A stretch of 19,611 nt of DNA from JAQIBY01 sp046546095. Lineage in GTDB: Bacteria; Bacteroidota; Bacteroidia; Bacteroidales; ML635J-15. Below, one piece after another: positions 1 to 8,028 of the stretch (positions are counted from its first letter, which is position 1; the number at the start of each line of letters is the position of its first letter). Under the pieces are notes generated by a model that saw nothing but the letters and a program-made list of their open reading frames with translations, ran no database searches and had not been told where the DNA came from. The stretch is taken from NCBI GenBank assembly GCA_046546095.1, contig JBKGYK010000064.1:1-19611 (forward strand), in the 5' to 3' direction. A program made the position numbers and the translations under genes.

Positions 1-549
1 GCATCCGTGATGCCTGTACCGCTCCATGTTCCGCCTGCTGTTGCTGCTGTCAGGGTAATGCTGCCGTCGGATTCACACATGTCGGCTACGGCATCAATGC
101 TGGCATCTGCAACATCTGTTACATCAATGGTGATGTTGTCTGTTTCTGTACACGCACCGTTTGTTACTTCATAAGTGACAGTGTGTGTGCCAATGCCGGC
201 AGTTGCAGGGTCAAACTGATCGCCGGATACGCCTGTGCCGCTCCATGTGCCGCCTGCTGTTGCTGCGGTGAGAGTGATGGCTGCATCGCTAAGGCAGAGT
301 GAGCTAACCGGGTCTATGGTAGCATCGGGCATGGCATCTACGTGAATAGATATGTTGTCAGAAGTATTACATTCTCCATTTGTTGCTTCGTAAGTAATCG
401 TGTAATCACCGGCGCCGGTGCCGGGATCAAACTGATCGCCTGTGACACCTGTTCCACTCCATGTTCCGCCTGCAGGTGTTGCATTGAGTGTTAATGCTGC
501 ATCGGTTTCACACAAATCTCCGACTGCATCAATTGCAATGGTCGGCATT
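1..549 (-). repeat. Tandem 72-73-residue adhesin-like repeats inside the peptidase gene
   Basis: The protein segment GGTWSGTG recurs with its Trp at residues 1414, 1486 and 1559, a period of 72 then 73 residues (216 and 219 bp). Each unit follows the pattern of a D/P start, a Cys near LCxxD/MCExD, an LTL/ITL strand, the WSGTG turn, GDQFDP, then YTITYE/HTVTYE and a second Cys near NGxC. The paired cysteines suggest one disulfide per domain. The array resembles repeats of SprB-type gliding adhesins and other large type IX cargo. The leftmost unit is cut by the window edge, so the copy number is unknown. A related but diverged module with DLGADQSICE lies just upstream, at about residues 1317-1384. 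Confidence 0.85.
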
Positions 550-3500
550 GCATCTACAAGCAATTCAACAGTATCTTCAGCATCGCATCCATTGGCATCT
601 GTTACGGTAACAGAATAAACATCAGCTGTATTTACTGTAATACTTTGGTTGCTTGAGGCATTTGACCATGCGTAATTTGAAAATCCTGCTCCGGCATCAA
701 ATGTGGCATCGTCGGTTTCACAAATGCTTTGATCTGCACCAAGATCTACCGTTGGTATGGTGTTTACAGTTGCGGTCACCGGAGTGCGGGCACTTACACA
801 GGAGCCTTCAGAGATTTCCCAATCATAGAAATAGTAATAGTAGGCTGTATTGTCAGCAGTGTTGTAATGTATGTTGACGACATCTGCCACTTCATAAGGG
901 TAAGTAGATCCGTTACTGTTTCTGTACAGGTCTGCATCTCCGTCACATTCAATGGTATAATTTACGCCGGCAGGAACATCAATGTTCAGATCAATTCTGC
1001 TTTCACCATCGGGCACAGCAACCGTGCGAGTTTCAATGACGGTGCCGGATTCATTTTTAAGATTAATAACCCTGTCTTTGGCACCATCAGCATAAACTTT
1101 TACACTGTTTAGGGTAAAATCTGTATAAGCATCAAAAATCAGTCCGTGCACATAATTTACATTACCGAAATAACCGCCATCACCTGTATTATCAAGTTTG
1201 CCAACAGAATATGTCGTTCCAGGTATTTCACTTTCTACATAATATGTGGTTGTTACATCAAAATAATTGGTATAGCTGGTGCCGCTGGAAATCAGGTTTC
1301 CTCCGGTTTCAGCATCGTACCAGTTTAACGAACCACTTCCACTGGCAGAAAGCGTTAAGTCAGCAGGACCGCAGGATGTTGCATCGGTTGTTACAGGCGC
1401 ATCCGGCATATCCACGGTAATATAGTTTGTTTCTGTATGTGTATCGGTGCCATAGGCATTGGAAACCGTAAGTTCTGCGGTATAAGTACCATCAGCAGTG
1501 TAGGTGTGCGTGGGGTTTTGCTGGGTAGAAGTGTTTCCATCACCAAAGTCCCATGCCCATGATTCCGCATAGCTGGATTCATCAGTGAAATCAACAATAC
1601 CATCGCAAGTTGAGAGTGGACTGGCAGTAAATGATGCTACAGGTGGTACATCGGGACTAATAACATTGATTGTATAGTCTTCAACTTCACCAAAGTCTGA
1701 ATTTCCGCACGGATCATTCACAGGTCCGCTTCCATTGTCTTCAAGGCGTACGCGTACTCTCACAGGGCCAGGTGTCGTGCCTGCCGGTACCGTAATGGTG
1801 GTTGAATGTGGCCCTTCTCCATCAGCAGAAGTATACACCGATTCACCGGTATCAGTAAAATCGCCATCGCGGTTCCAGTCAGCCCACACAAGCACATGAT
1901 CAGAAGAATAAGGATTGCTGATGGTTGCCGTAAATGCAAGCTCATCACCGGGAGCGGCGTCGGTTGTCATTGCTGTAAAATCAGAATAGGATGTTTGGTC
2001 GGAATCGTTGTCAATGGTTCCAAGCACAACATTTGAAAGGTATTCATAAGCAGTACTGTTTGAGCCTGCATCGCAATAGGAAGGCAATTCTACGGTAATG
2101 TAATCCACTTTGGTTTCCGTATCGGATCCGTAACTGTTGGATGCCGTGAGTTCCACGGTGTAAGTGCCGGCAGCATCGTATGTTACCGATGGGTTTTGGT
2201 CTGTACTTGTCGCAGGTGTGCCGCCCTCAAAATTCCATTCCCAGGAATCCGGCAGATTGGTGGATAAATCAGTGAAATTTACTGTTCCGCCGGTGGTTAC
2301 CGTTGTTACATCCGCTTCAAAATCAGCAACCGGTGGGTTGGTGTTTGGATTTACCGTGATGTAATCAACCTTTGTTTCGGTATCATTGCCCAAAGCATTT
2401 GTTACCTCAAGGCTGACGGTATATGTTCCGGCAGTCATATACGTATGTACAGGATTGGCTTCTGTTGATGTATTGCCATCTCCAAAGTCCCAGTTGTATT
2501 CTGCTGCATAATCAGACAAATCGGAGAATGTGACAGAGTCTCCTTCCAGCAGTGTGGTTGGTGTTCCTGAGAAATCCGCTACAGGTGGGTTTGGAGAAAT
2601 GGGTGTGAAGTCATTGATATCAGGGGCTCTGTTTTGTTTTGTTCCCACAATGCTTGCCGGATCACTTGTAAGTGATGCGAAGCTCAGATCAACCGTTGTT
2701 CCGGAACCGCTCCATTTTGCATCCAGAAGTTCTCCGTTTTGTGAAATTGCCACATAAGTATATGGTTCTGTGGTTACAGTAAGTGTAGTAGATCCCACGT
2801 AAGGGTCTGTGTAGTTGATGGAAAGGGGGTCCGGCTCGGTCATGTAAGGCATGAGGGAAGGGTCTCCGGAGTTGTGATAAATTTCCCAGTAATACTTTTT
2901 TCTGCTTGTAGAACTTGCCTCTACCTGCAAGTTGCTGCAGTATACCATCTGTCCACCTGTAAAGAACCACTGGTCAAAACTTTCTCCGTGTTCATGCCAG
3001 ATGCCATCATATCCACCCTGACCTGTATTGCTATAATCGTGGTTTGGCACATTGGTTTCATTAATTTCAAGACTGGTGAGACCAATACCCCAGTGCACAT
3101 CTTCATCCCAGTATGAGTTGTTGGATGTCCCGATATAATTGATAGCTCCTTTATTTGCTGTTTGTAGTACCTCTTCGCCAAAAGCATCGCTTTCATCAAA
3201 CTTGTATGAAAGGCAACAATTTCCAATCATAAAGGCATATTCATCCTGGTTGTTAAAAGAGGCGATATCTGAGTTTGTCACTGAGGGGTCACCCCATCCA
3301 TTCCAGTTACAATGCGCAGTATAGTTGGCAAAACCCACACCATCTGATATTTTGCTGATGATATCTCCTGCAGCCGCGCCGCTGGTGGAACTCATTACAT
3401 GATAATCACCACTTGTGTAGGTGTGATAGTACGCATAAATATCGGAGAAGCCATGGGCGGTATTGAAATATTCACGGATGCCATAACTGATGGTACCATC

Positions 3501-4700
3501 GCCGTGGGTGGGAGCATAATTCCCATCTACACCGGCAATCAGCATGGCTTTGTTGAGAAAGTTTCCATCCGGAATGGTGTATTTTTCGTACGGGATAATT
3601 TTATCCATTATGTTTTGTAATTCTGTGGTACTGTTGGCTGACATTCTTCCCATGTATAAATCGGGAATATTATCATTGCTTCCGTCATAGCATGCGTAAT
3701 ATAAATCAGTTACATGATCTCCTGTTTCTGCGTCAAAAGCCGGGACACTGTAGCTTCCGTCCTGATCACCGACAATCAGCACGTAAGTAGGGGCCGGGTC
3801 TGATGCAGTTCCGGCATCATACAATCCCTGAAGGTAATTTTGAATATCCGTGGTTGTAGTTCCAATGTCGTCTGTATAGGCTTCAACAACATTATAACCT
3901 GACTTTGTTTTCCATTCTATGAAAGGTTGCAGGGTTGTTTCAAACTGTCTGTCAGCAACAATAACATATTTGATGGGATAGCTGGTAAAAGAATCTTTGT
4001 TAGCGGGTTCCTGGTAATTCAGCAACATGCTGTAAGCCGGAGAAAACTGAGGTGAATAGTATTGTTGCTTCTTGTTTTCGGTGATCGACTGGTTTCCACC
4101 TTCAAAGCTGATGTCAATTTTGATGTTATTCAAAACTGCCAGTTCATTGGTCCCCGGGTTATACCGGAAAGGGTTGATTGTGATTTGTCCTGTATTTACT
4201 CCCCTCATGACACCGTTAAGGCTTGCTGTGACTATTTCGGGATCAATCCACTGATCACTGCTGTACAGGGTTGTATCATAATGATAGATAATATCTTCGG
4301 GATCGGTGTTTTTGGCATAGGATGGCTGTAGAGGAGCGATTTTGTCCATGCCAAAATCATCCAGATCATAAACCTGTTCATCATAGTCAACAACTGTTAC
4401 TACAATCTCAGCACCATGTGGAATCTCAATCATTCGGCTGTGCACCGGCAGATTAGGTGTTCCCGGTGTTCCGGAAAGATTTTTTTGGTAAGATTTCAGT
4501 TCAATTTGCGTGAAATCTCCAAGTTCACCTGTCTGACTTTTCAGATCCAGTTCCTTGATTTTGTTTTCCACTTGCAGTGTTGCTGAAGTGGCTGATTTTA
4601 TGTTCAATTCGGTGGCATCATTCTGCAGATCAATTGTTGTCTGTGCGAATGTCATGCCTGCAAATAGCATAGCCAATAACAGGCTGGTAAATTGTTTCAT
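1..4700 (-). CDS. Secreted gingipain-like C25 cysteine peptidase with PKD, GEVED and repeat domains (3' end outside window)
   Basis: Continuous minus-strand frame from the ATG at 4700 to the left edge, about 1566 codons with no stop met. Residues 1-19 form a signal peptide ending TFA before Gln20; about 20-235 resemble a C25 propeptide. The peptidase domain spans about 238-620. It holds YTAHCNW (His463) and GNCCLSYKF (Cys496), the C25 catalytic pair, 33 residues apart as I recall for Porphyromonas Kgp; Asp392 in AGVDG is a candidate third residue. The motifs HVTDLYY and NSYWDED also recall Kgp. After an Ig-like segment come PKD domains (about 704-784, 788-870, 1017-1097; WDFGDG or a variant), a GEVED domain (about 874-1012, ending GEVEDYT), an Ig-like domain and 72-73-residue repeats. 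Expected role: an exported protease/adhesin. A type IX sorting domain would lie beyond the edge. The substrate is not deducible; Arg-type specificity is less likely. Confidence 0.9.
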   Translation of the reverse strand, partial: MKQFTSLLLAMLFAGMTFAQTTIDLQNDATELNIKSATSATLQVENKIKELDLKSQTGELGDFTQIELKSYQKNLSGTPGTPNLPVHSRMIEIPHGAEIVVTVVDYDEQVYDLDDFGMDKIAPLQPSYAKNTDPEDIIYHYDTTLYSSDQWIDPEIVTASLNGVMRGVNTGQITINPFRYNPGTNELAVLNNIKIDISFEGGNQSITENKKQQYYSPQFSPAYSMLLNYQEPANKDSFTSYPIKYVIVADRQFETTLQPFIEWKTKSGYNVVEAYTDDIGTTTTDIQNYLQGLYDAGTASDPAPTYVLIVGDQDGSYSVPAFDAETGDHVTDLYYACYDGSNDNIPDLYMGRMSANSTTELQNIMDKIIPYEKYTIPDGNFLNKAMLIAGVDGNYAPTHGDGTISYGIREYFNTAHGFSDIYAYYHTYTSGDYHVMSSTSGAAAGDIISKISDGVGFANYTAHCNWNGWGDPSVTNSDIASFNNQDEYAFMIGNCCLSYKFDESDAFGEEVLQTANKGAINYIGTSNNSYWDEDVHWGIGLTSLEINETNVPNHDYSNTGQGGYDGIWHEHGESFDQWFFTGGQMVYCSNLQVEASSTSRKKYYWEIYHNSGDPSLMPYMTEPDPLSINYTDPYVGSTTLTVTTEPYTYVAISQNGELLDAKWSGSGTTVDLSFASLTSDPASIVGTKQNRAPDINDFTPISPNPPVADFSGTPTTLLEGDSVTFSDLSDYAAEYNWDFGDGNTSTEANPVHTYMTAGTYTVSLEVTNALGNDTETKVDYITVNPNTNPPVADFEADVTTVTTGGTVNFTDLSTNLPDSWEWNFEGGTPATSTDQNPSVTYDAAGTYTVELTASNSYGSDTETKVDYITVELPSYCDAGSNSTAYEYLSNVVLGTIDNDSDQTSYSDFTAMTTDAAPGDELAFTATISNPYSSDHVLVWADWNRDGDFTDTGESVYTSADGEGPHSTTITVPAGTTPGPVRVRVRLEDNGSGPVNDPCGNSDFGEVEDYTINVISPDVPPVASFTASPLSTCDGIVDFTDESSYAESWAWDFGDGNTSTQQNPTHTYTADGTYTAELTVSNAYGTDTHTETNYITVDMPDAPVTTDATSCGPADLTLSASGSGSLNWYDAETGGNLISSGTSYTNYFDVTTTYYVESEIPGTTYSVGKLDNTGDGGYFGNVNYVHGLIFDAYTDFTLNSVKVYADGAKDRVINLKNESGTVIETRTVAVPDGESRIDLNIDVPAGVNYTIECDGDADLYRNSNGSTYPYEVADVVNIHYNTADNTAYYYYFYDWEISEGSCVSARTPVTATVNTIPTVDLGADQSICETDDATFDAGAGFSNYAWSNASSNQSITVNTADVYSVTVTDANGCDAEDTVELLVDAMPTIAIDAVGDLCETDAALTLNATPAGGTWSGTGVTGDQFDPGTGAGDYTITYEATNGECNTSDNISIHVDAMPDATIDPVSSLCLSDAAITLTAATAGGTWSGTGVSGDQFDPATAGIGTHTVTYEVTNGACTETDNITIDVTDVADASIDAVADMCESDGSITLTAATAGGTWSGTGITD

Positions 4701-4745
4701 AATAAGTCCCCTTTAATCTGGTTAAACATAATCTGTCTATGATTT

Positions 4746-4753
4746 CAAATATA
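4746..4753 (-). promoter_or_regulatory. Probable -7 element for the C25 peptidase gene
   Basis: Minus-strand TATATTTG matches the Bacteroidota -7 consensus TAnnTTTG. It sits about 46 bp before the ATG at 4700, in the 80-bp gap after the adenosyltransferase gene. I see no good TTTG at the expected -33 spacing. A weak A/T hairpin with a T run lies between the two genes, so the large gene may have its own transcript. Confidence 0.45.
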
Positions 4754-4780
4754 TAAAAAAAAATGATTCTTTTTACATTG

Positions 4781-5299
4781 CTAAAATTCAATTCCGGATC
4801 TTGCCGTCAGGCCTTGATCATACGGGTGTTTTACCGGTTTCATTTCTGTGACAAGATCAGCGGCTGAAATGATTTCTTCGGCTGCATATCTCCCCGTTAA
4901 TATCAATTCAATATTGTCCGGTTTTGCATTAAGCAGTTTCATTACATCTGAAAGTTTGATCAAGCCAAACCAGATTGCAACATTGATTTCATCCAGTATT
5001 ACAATTTCATAATCTCCGGATTTGATTTTTGCACTGGCAATTTTCAGACCTTGCCTGGCCGCATCAATATGCTTTTGCTCAACTTCCTCTTTTCGAATAC
5101 AATCTTCTGTACCTGCCTGGACAATATCAATTTTCTCAATGGATTTCAGGCTGCTGTGTTCCCCGTATGCCTGTCCTTTCATAAACTGTATAATACAAAC
5201 CCGCAAGCCTCGGCCGGCTGCCCTGACTGCCTGACCAATGGCTGCCGTAGTTTTTCCTTTTCCGTTCCCCGTGTAAACCTGAATGCAGGCTTTTTCCAT
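4781..5299 (-). CDS. cobO: ATP:corrinoid adenosyltransferase (CobA/CobO/BtuR family)
   Basis: The 172-residue protein has the usual length for the family, which transfers the 5'-deoxyadenosyl group of ATP to Co(I) corrinoids, making coenzyme B12 forms in the cytoplasm. Seen: a P-loop GNGKGKTT at residues 11-18, the signature VILDEINVAI, LTGRYA followed by AAEEIISAADLVTEM-like residues, and the C-terminal KHPYDQGLTARSGIEF, all typical of CobO/BtuR. The ATG lies 4 bp after the stop of the lipoprotein gene, so co-transcription is likely. No cobalamin riboswitch or other B12 gene is visible nearby, so whether the role is de novo synthesis or salvage cannot be told. Identity is firm; its operon placement is unusual. 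Confidence 0.95.
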   Translation of the reverse strand: MEKACIQVYTGNGKGKTTAAIGQAVRAAGRGLRVCIIQFMKGQAYGEHSSLKSIEKIDIVQAGTEDCIRKEEVEQKHIDAARQGLKIASAKIKSGDYEIVILDEINVAIWFGLIKLSDVMKLLNAKPDNIELILTGRYAAEEIISAADLVTEMKPVKHPYDQGLTARSGIEF

Positions 5300-5303
5300 A
5301 ATT

Positions 5304-5744
5304 CTATTCTTCCAGTTCTACATTGTAAACGCCGCCGGTTATGATGTAACAATCTTCATCACAGTAGTTTTTGATAAGATGTGTCTCCAGCTCATCAGCG
5401 TCAATTACAGATATAGATGCATCATCTTTCAGATAGGTTGCTTTGACTGAATATAAATTATCAACGGGTGTCTGATAAAGATACAGAGGACTTTCTGTAG
5501 CCCAGCCTTTCCATTCCAGCATTGAGTCATCAACATATCCACGGTAAACTTCAAACCAGACAGTATCATTAACATCGGTACTGAAATTGATTTTGAGATA
5601 TGATAATCCGGGCTTTTCTACATAACATTCATCACAGTTGATGTTGTCGTAATCAACATAGTCGGTCTCACATGTTGTTAAAAATATGAAGATACCACAT
5701 GACAGACAAATAATTAAAACAATATTGCGTAAATCATTTTTCAT
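5304..5744 (-). CDS. Small cysteine-containing lipoprotein, function unknown
   Basis: I do not recognise a family in this 146-residue protein. Residues 9-24 are hydrophobic and end in LTTC, a relaxed lipobox with Cys25 as the probable lipidated residue. The sequence after it is acidic (ETDYVDYD), which in several Bacteroidota marks export to the outer face; here that is inference. Two close cysteine pairs follow: CDEC (37, 40) and CDEDC (128, 132), suggesting disulfides or metal binding. The middle looks beta-rich and holds many aromatics. Its ATG overlaps the stop of the ankyrin gene by 4 bp (ATGA), and the adenosyltransferase gene starts 4 bp after its stop. Such coupling suggests it works with the ankyrin protein. 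Confidence 0.8.
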   Translation of the reverse strand: MKNDLRNIVLIICLSCGIFIFLTTCETDYVDYDNINCDECYVEKPGLSYLKINFSTDVNDTVWFEVYRGYVDDSMLEWKGWATESPLYLYQTPVDNLYSVKATYLKDDASISVIDADELETHLIKNYCDEDCYIITGGVYNVELEE

Positions 5745-7129
5745 AGGAGAATGTTGTAATAAATATCTCTGTCAAAATTCAAATAAAGGTGGAAGTTCAG
5801 TAAAAAGTGATGGGGAGTGTAGTTATTCACCGGAAGATTAAGGTATTGATAGCCGGATGATATTTTGAATAAATCATATCGGGCATACAAAGAGCCTGCA
5901 AATCCTGTGGTAAAATCATCTGCCGGATCTGGCCTGTATCCTGTATAGTTTGCCCATGTGTACATATGATTTATCCCGGCAGTGAATCCGTATCTCCAGC
6001 CTGAAATATCTTTGCTGAATTCAAAATTCTTGTTTATTCCAAGGCCAGCAATATACCGGTTTTCATATATCAGATATGTGTGGTTGTCCGTGATGGGGAC
6101 AGGTACAAGGCTTTTTTTGCCACGTGTGCCGACAATGATGTCAATGTCAAGATTGTATTTGTCTTCATGCAATGTAAGTAAACCGGAAAGAATGGTGTTC
6201 TGGCGATTGCTTAGAATATTCATACCCAGGCCGGCACTTGTGAAATAAGGTCTGATATTATTCCTTGCACCCTGATCCTTCAGATACCGTACCAATTTTC
6301 GGTTGCCTGATTTTTTTGCCAGAGTGAGTTGATTAAAAGCCGGCCTGATGGAGTCATTTATCTGTGCACCGCTCTCCCTGAGTTGCTTGCTGCTTTCCAG
6401 TCTGCCATACATGACGGCCAGGTCAAGGGGCGTGTATCCTTCCTCATTTTTGGCCTCAGTGTCCGCACCTGCCTTCAACAATTCAGCAATTACCTTTACA
6501 TGTCCGTTTTGGGCTGCCATATGCAGTGCTGTGTTGAGGTTAACATCCCGGTGGTTTACATCAGCACCATTGGCCAAAAGCACCCTGATGCTGGCATCAA
6601 AACCGTCAAAAGCGGCAAGCATCAAGGGAGTCCTTTTTTCAATATCTACGGGATCTGCCGGCATATCATAATATATCAGCAGGTCACACATTTCCCAGAC
6701 CCCCGATAAGGCAGCTTTATGCATGAGGCCTCTTTCCCTGAAATCAGTAATGGTAAGATCAGCTCCTTTGCGGATTAAAAACTCAGCTACTTCAACATGT
6801 CCGTTTTCAACTGCAGCCATCAATGATGTGCGGTTAGAATTGTACGGAGTTGCATCAATGCTGGCATCCATTTTGATCAGTAATTCCGTAATTTCAAGAT
6901 AACCAGCCTGGGCAGCATACATCAAAGGGGTAACACCATATTCTGTGCGGGCATCCGGATTTGCGCCCTCTATAATGGCAATGCGTACGTGCTTCAGGCT
7001 ACCGGCATCGGCTGCCATCAATAAGTCATAATCCGGCGTGCTTTTTTCCTGTCCATGCAGTACAGTACCGGAAAAACCGACCAGCCAGACAAGTATGATA
7101 AATGGTAAGATGCTTCTTTTCATTTGCAT
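5741..7129 (-). CDS. Exported ankyrin-repeat protein with C-terminal beta-rich, barrel-like domain
   Basis: From the ATG at 7129 (462 residues) the protein starts with a signal peptide of about 26 residues (MQMKRSILPF then a hydrophobic run ending VLHGQ). An ATG at 7123 is equally plausible, and a TTG at 7144 would give 467. Residues about 32-291 hold seven clear ankyrin repeats and an eighth partial one, with hallmarks TPLMYAA, TSLMAAVENGH, TPLMLAA, TALHMAAQNGH and TPLDLAV. Residues about 293-462 change character: alternating polar and hydrophobic strands rich in Tyr and Gly (GLGINKNF, YGFTAGINHMY, FAGSLYARYDLF), like an outer-membrane beta-barrel of about eight strands. Ankyrin repeats mediate protein contacts, here probably in the periplasm. 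First gene of the unit; partner unknown. Confidence 0.85.
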   Translation of the reverse strand: MQMKRSILPFIILVWLVGFSGTVLHGQEKSTPDYDLLMAADAGSLKHVRIAIIEGANPDARTEYGVTPLMYAAQAGYLEITELLIKMDASIDATPYNSNRTSLMAAVENGHVEVAEFLIRKGADLTITDFRERGLMHKAALSGVWEMCDLLIYYDMPADPVDIEKRTPLMLAAFDGFDASIRVLLANGADVNHRDVNLNTALHMAAQNGHVKVIAELLKAGADTEAKNEEGYTPLDLAVMYGRLESSKQLRESGAQINDSIRPAFNQLTLAKKSGNRKLVRYLKDQGARNNIRPYFTSAGLGMNILSNRQNTILSGLLTLHEDKYNLDIDIIVGTRGKKSLVPVPITDNHTYLIYENRYIAGLGINKNFEFSKDISGWRYGFTAGINHMYTWANYTGYRPDPADDFTTGFAGSLYARYDLFKISSGYQYLNLPVNNYTPHHFLLNFHLYLNFDRDIYYNILL

Positions 7130-7215
7130 ATCAGGCTTTCCCAAACAAAAATTGTTCCGTTTGAGTAATTTTTACAGTTTAAAATTACAAAAATTCGCAA
7201 TACAATAAAATTTTG

Positions 7216-7223
7216 TATTTTTG
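7216..7223 (+). promoter_or_regulatory. Probable -7 element for tRNA-Arg
   Basis: TATTTTTG matches TAnnTTTG and ends 12 bp before the mature tRNA 5' end, a fitting distance for a short leader. The -33 region is A/T-rich with no clear TTTG. Confidence 0.5.
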
Positions 7224-7235
7224 CAGCACAAAAGC

Positions 7236-7309
7236 GGCCCAGTAGCTCAATTGGATAGAGCGTCAGATTCCGGTTCTGAAGGTTGGGGGTTCGATTCCTC
7301 CCTGGGTCA
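7236..7309 (+). tRNA. tRNA-Arg (anticodon CCG)
   Basis: This 74-nt sequence folds as a full cloverleaf. The acceptor arm GGCCCAG pairs with CTGGGTC (one G-U), with A73 as discriminator. The D arm is GCTC...GAGC, the anticodon stem TCAGA/TCTGA with loop TTCCGGT, and the T arm GGGGG/CCTCC with loop TTCGATT. The anticodon CCG (7270-7272) reads the arginine codon CGG. CCA is not encoded. A terminator hairpin follows at once, so it is a single-tRNA unit. Confidence 0.97.
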
Positions 7310-7310
7310 C

Positions 7311-7342
7311 AAAAAGGCAGTTCTTATGAGCTGTCTTTTTTT
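7311..7342 (+). terminator. Intrinsic terminator after tRNA-Arg
   Basis: GGCAGTTC (7316-7323) pairs with GAGCTGTC (7328-7335) around a TTAT loop, an 8-bp stem with two G-U pairs. Seven T follow, and five A precede the stem. It separates the tRNA from the lipoprotein gene. Confidence 0.85.
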
Positions 7343-7388
7343 ATGCTGCATTGCCCGGAAATTTGTATCTTTAAAAAAACACAAAACC

Positions 7389-7985
7389 ATGAAGAAATTC
7401 ATTATTTTTTTTAGTAGCATGCTATTGCTGATAGGTTGCCGAAGCTATCATCCCATGATGATGGAACCGGAAACAGACCCCATAGATCCCAAATTGCCCG
7501 CAATGCAACTGTACTCGGGTGATGAATATCAAAATCAGTTAATTGACCGTGAAGAATTTCATATGTTTCGCGAAGAAATGGAAACCAACATCATGAATCC
7601 ATATGGTGACAAATATGGCAGCGCCTTTTACAGTAGCCGGATTTTGAAATCCAATGGTGGTTGGGGATGGTTTCTGGCTTCAGGATTAACGCTTTATACC
7701 ATCAATTTGCTCGGTTTTCCGATGATGCTTGAGTCTAAGGAAGTTGAGGTTGAGGTGCGCATTGTGGATCTGCAGGGCCGCCTGATAGGAAAATATTCAG
7801 GCAGGGGTAAGGGACAGGCTACCTATGCATTGTATTTTGGATACGATGTAAATTCTGCTTACAGGAAAATTCTGAACGAGACAGTGGGAATTGCACTGGA
7901 AAAGGTGAGAGAAAAAATCCGCGCAGATTCTGAGCGCCTGAGAACAAAATTGCTGGAAAGCGAAGCTGTACCTGTTGAGGAATAA
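7389..7985 (+). CDS. Lipoprotein, function unknown
   Basis: The frame is open further upstream but overlaps the tRNA; the ATG at 7389 gives a clean start. The 198-residue protein opens with MKKFIIFFSS and a lipobox LIGC (Cys17), so it should be membrane-anchored. A hydrophobic stretch at about 92-115 (WGWFLASGLTLYTINLL) may insert in a membrane or be a buried core. Then comes a strand-rich part (EVEVEVRIVDLQGRLIG, YALYFGYD) and a C-terminal charged helix (KVREKIRADSERLRTKL). The strand-turn pattern recalls outer-membrane assembly lipoproteins, but I cannot name a family. A weak -7-like TATCTTTA lies at 7366-7373. No terminator follows; it converges on the MFS gene 43 bp away. Confidence 0.85.
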   Translation: MKKFIIFFSSMLLLIGCRSYHPMMMEPETDPIDPKLPAMQLYSGDEYQNQLIDREEFHMFREEMETNIMNPYGDKYGSAFYSSRILKSNGGWGWFLASGLTLYTINLLGFPMMLESKEVEVEVRIVDLQGRLIGKYSGRGKGQATYALYFGYDVNSAYRKILNETVGIALEKVREKIRADSERLRTKLLESEAVPVEE

Positions 7986-8028
7986 TGCATTCGGCAAGCT
8001 AGGTTAGTTGGGCTCTTTGTATGTTGTT

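Noticed and set aside
1..549. CRISPR array
   Set aside because: The 216-219-bp period is in frame and codes for adhesin-like domains; no short repeat/unique spacer pattern.
653..3620. Several plus-strand open frames of 60-127 codons opposite the C25 peptidase gene
   Set aside because: The minus strand carries one uninterrupted frame with clear domains across the whole stretch; the plus-strand frames are fragmented and low in recognisable motifs.
7130..7235. Cobalamin riboswitch before the adenosyltransferase unit
   Set aside because: The gap is A/T-rich and too short; no B12-box-like GCCACTG or related fold was seen.
7221..7388. Longer start for the lipoprotein at 7389
   Set aside because: It would read through the tRNA and its terminator; the lipobox sits at the right distance from the ATG at 7389.
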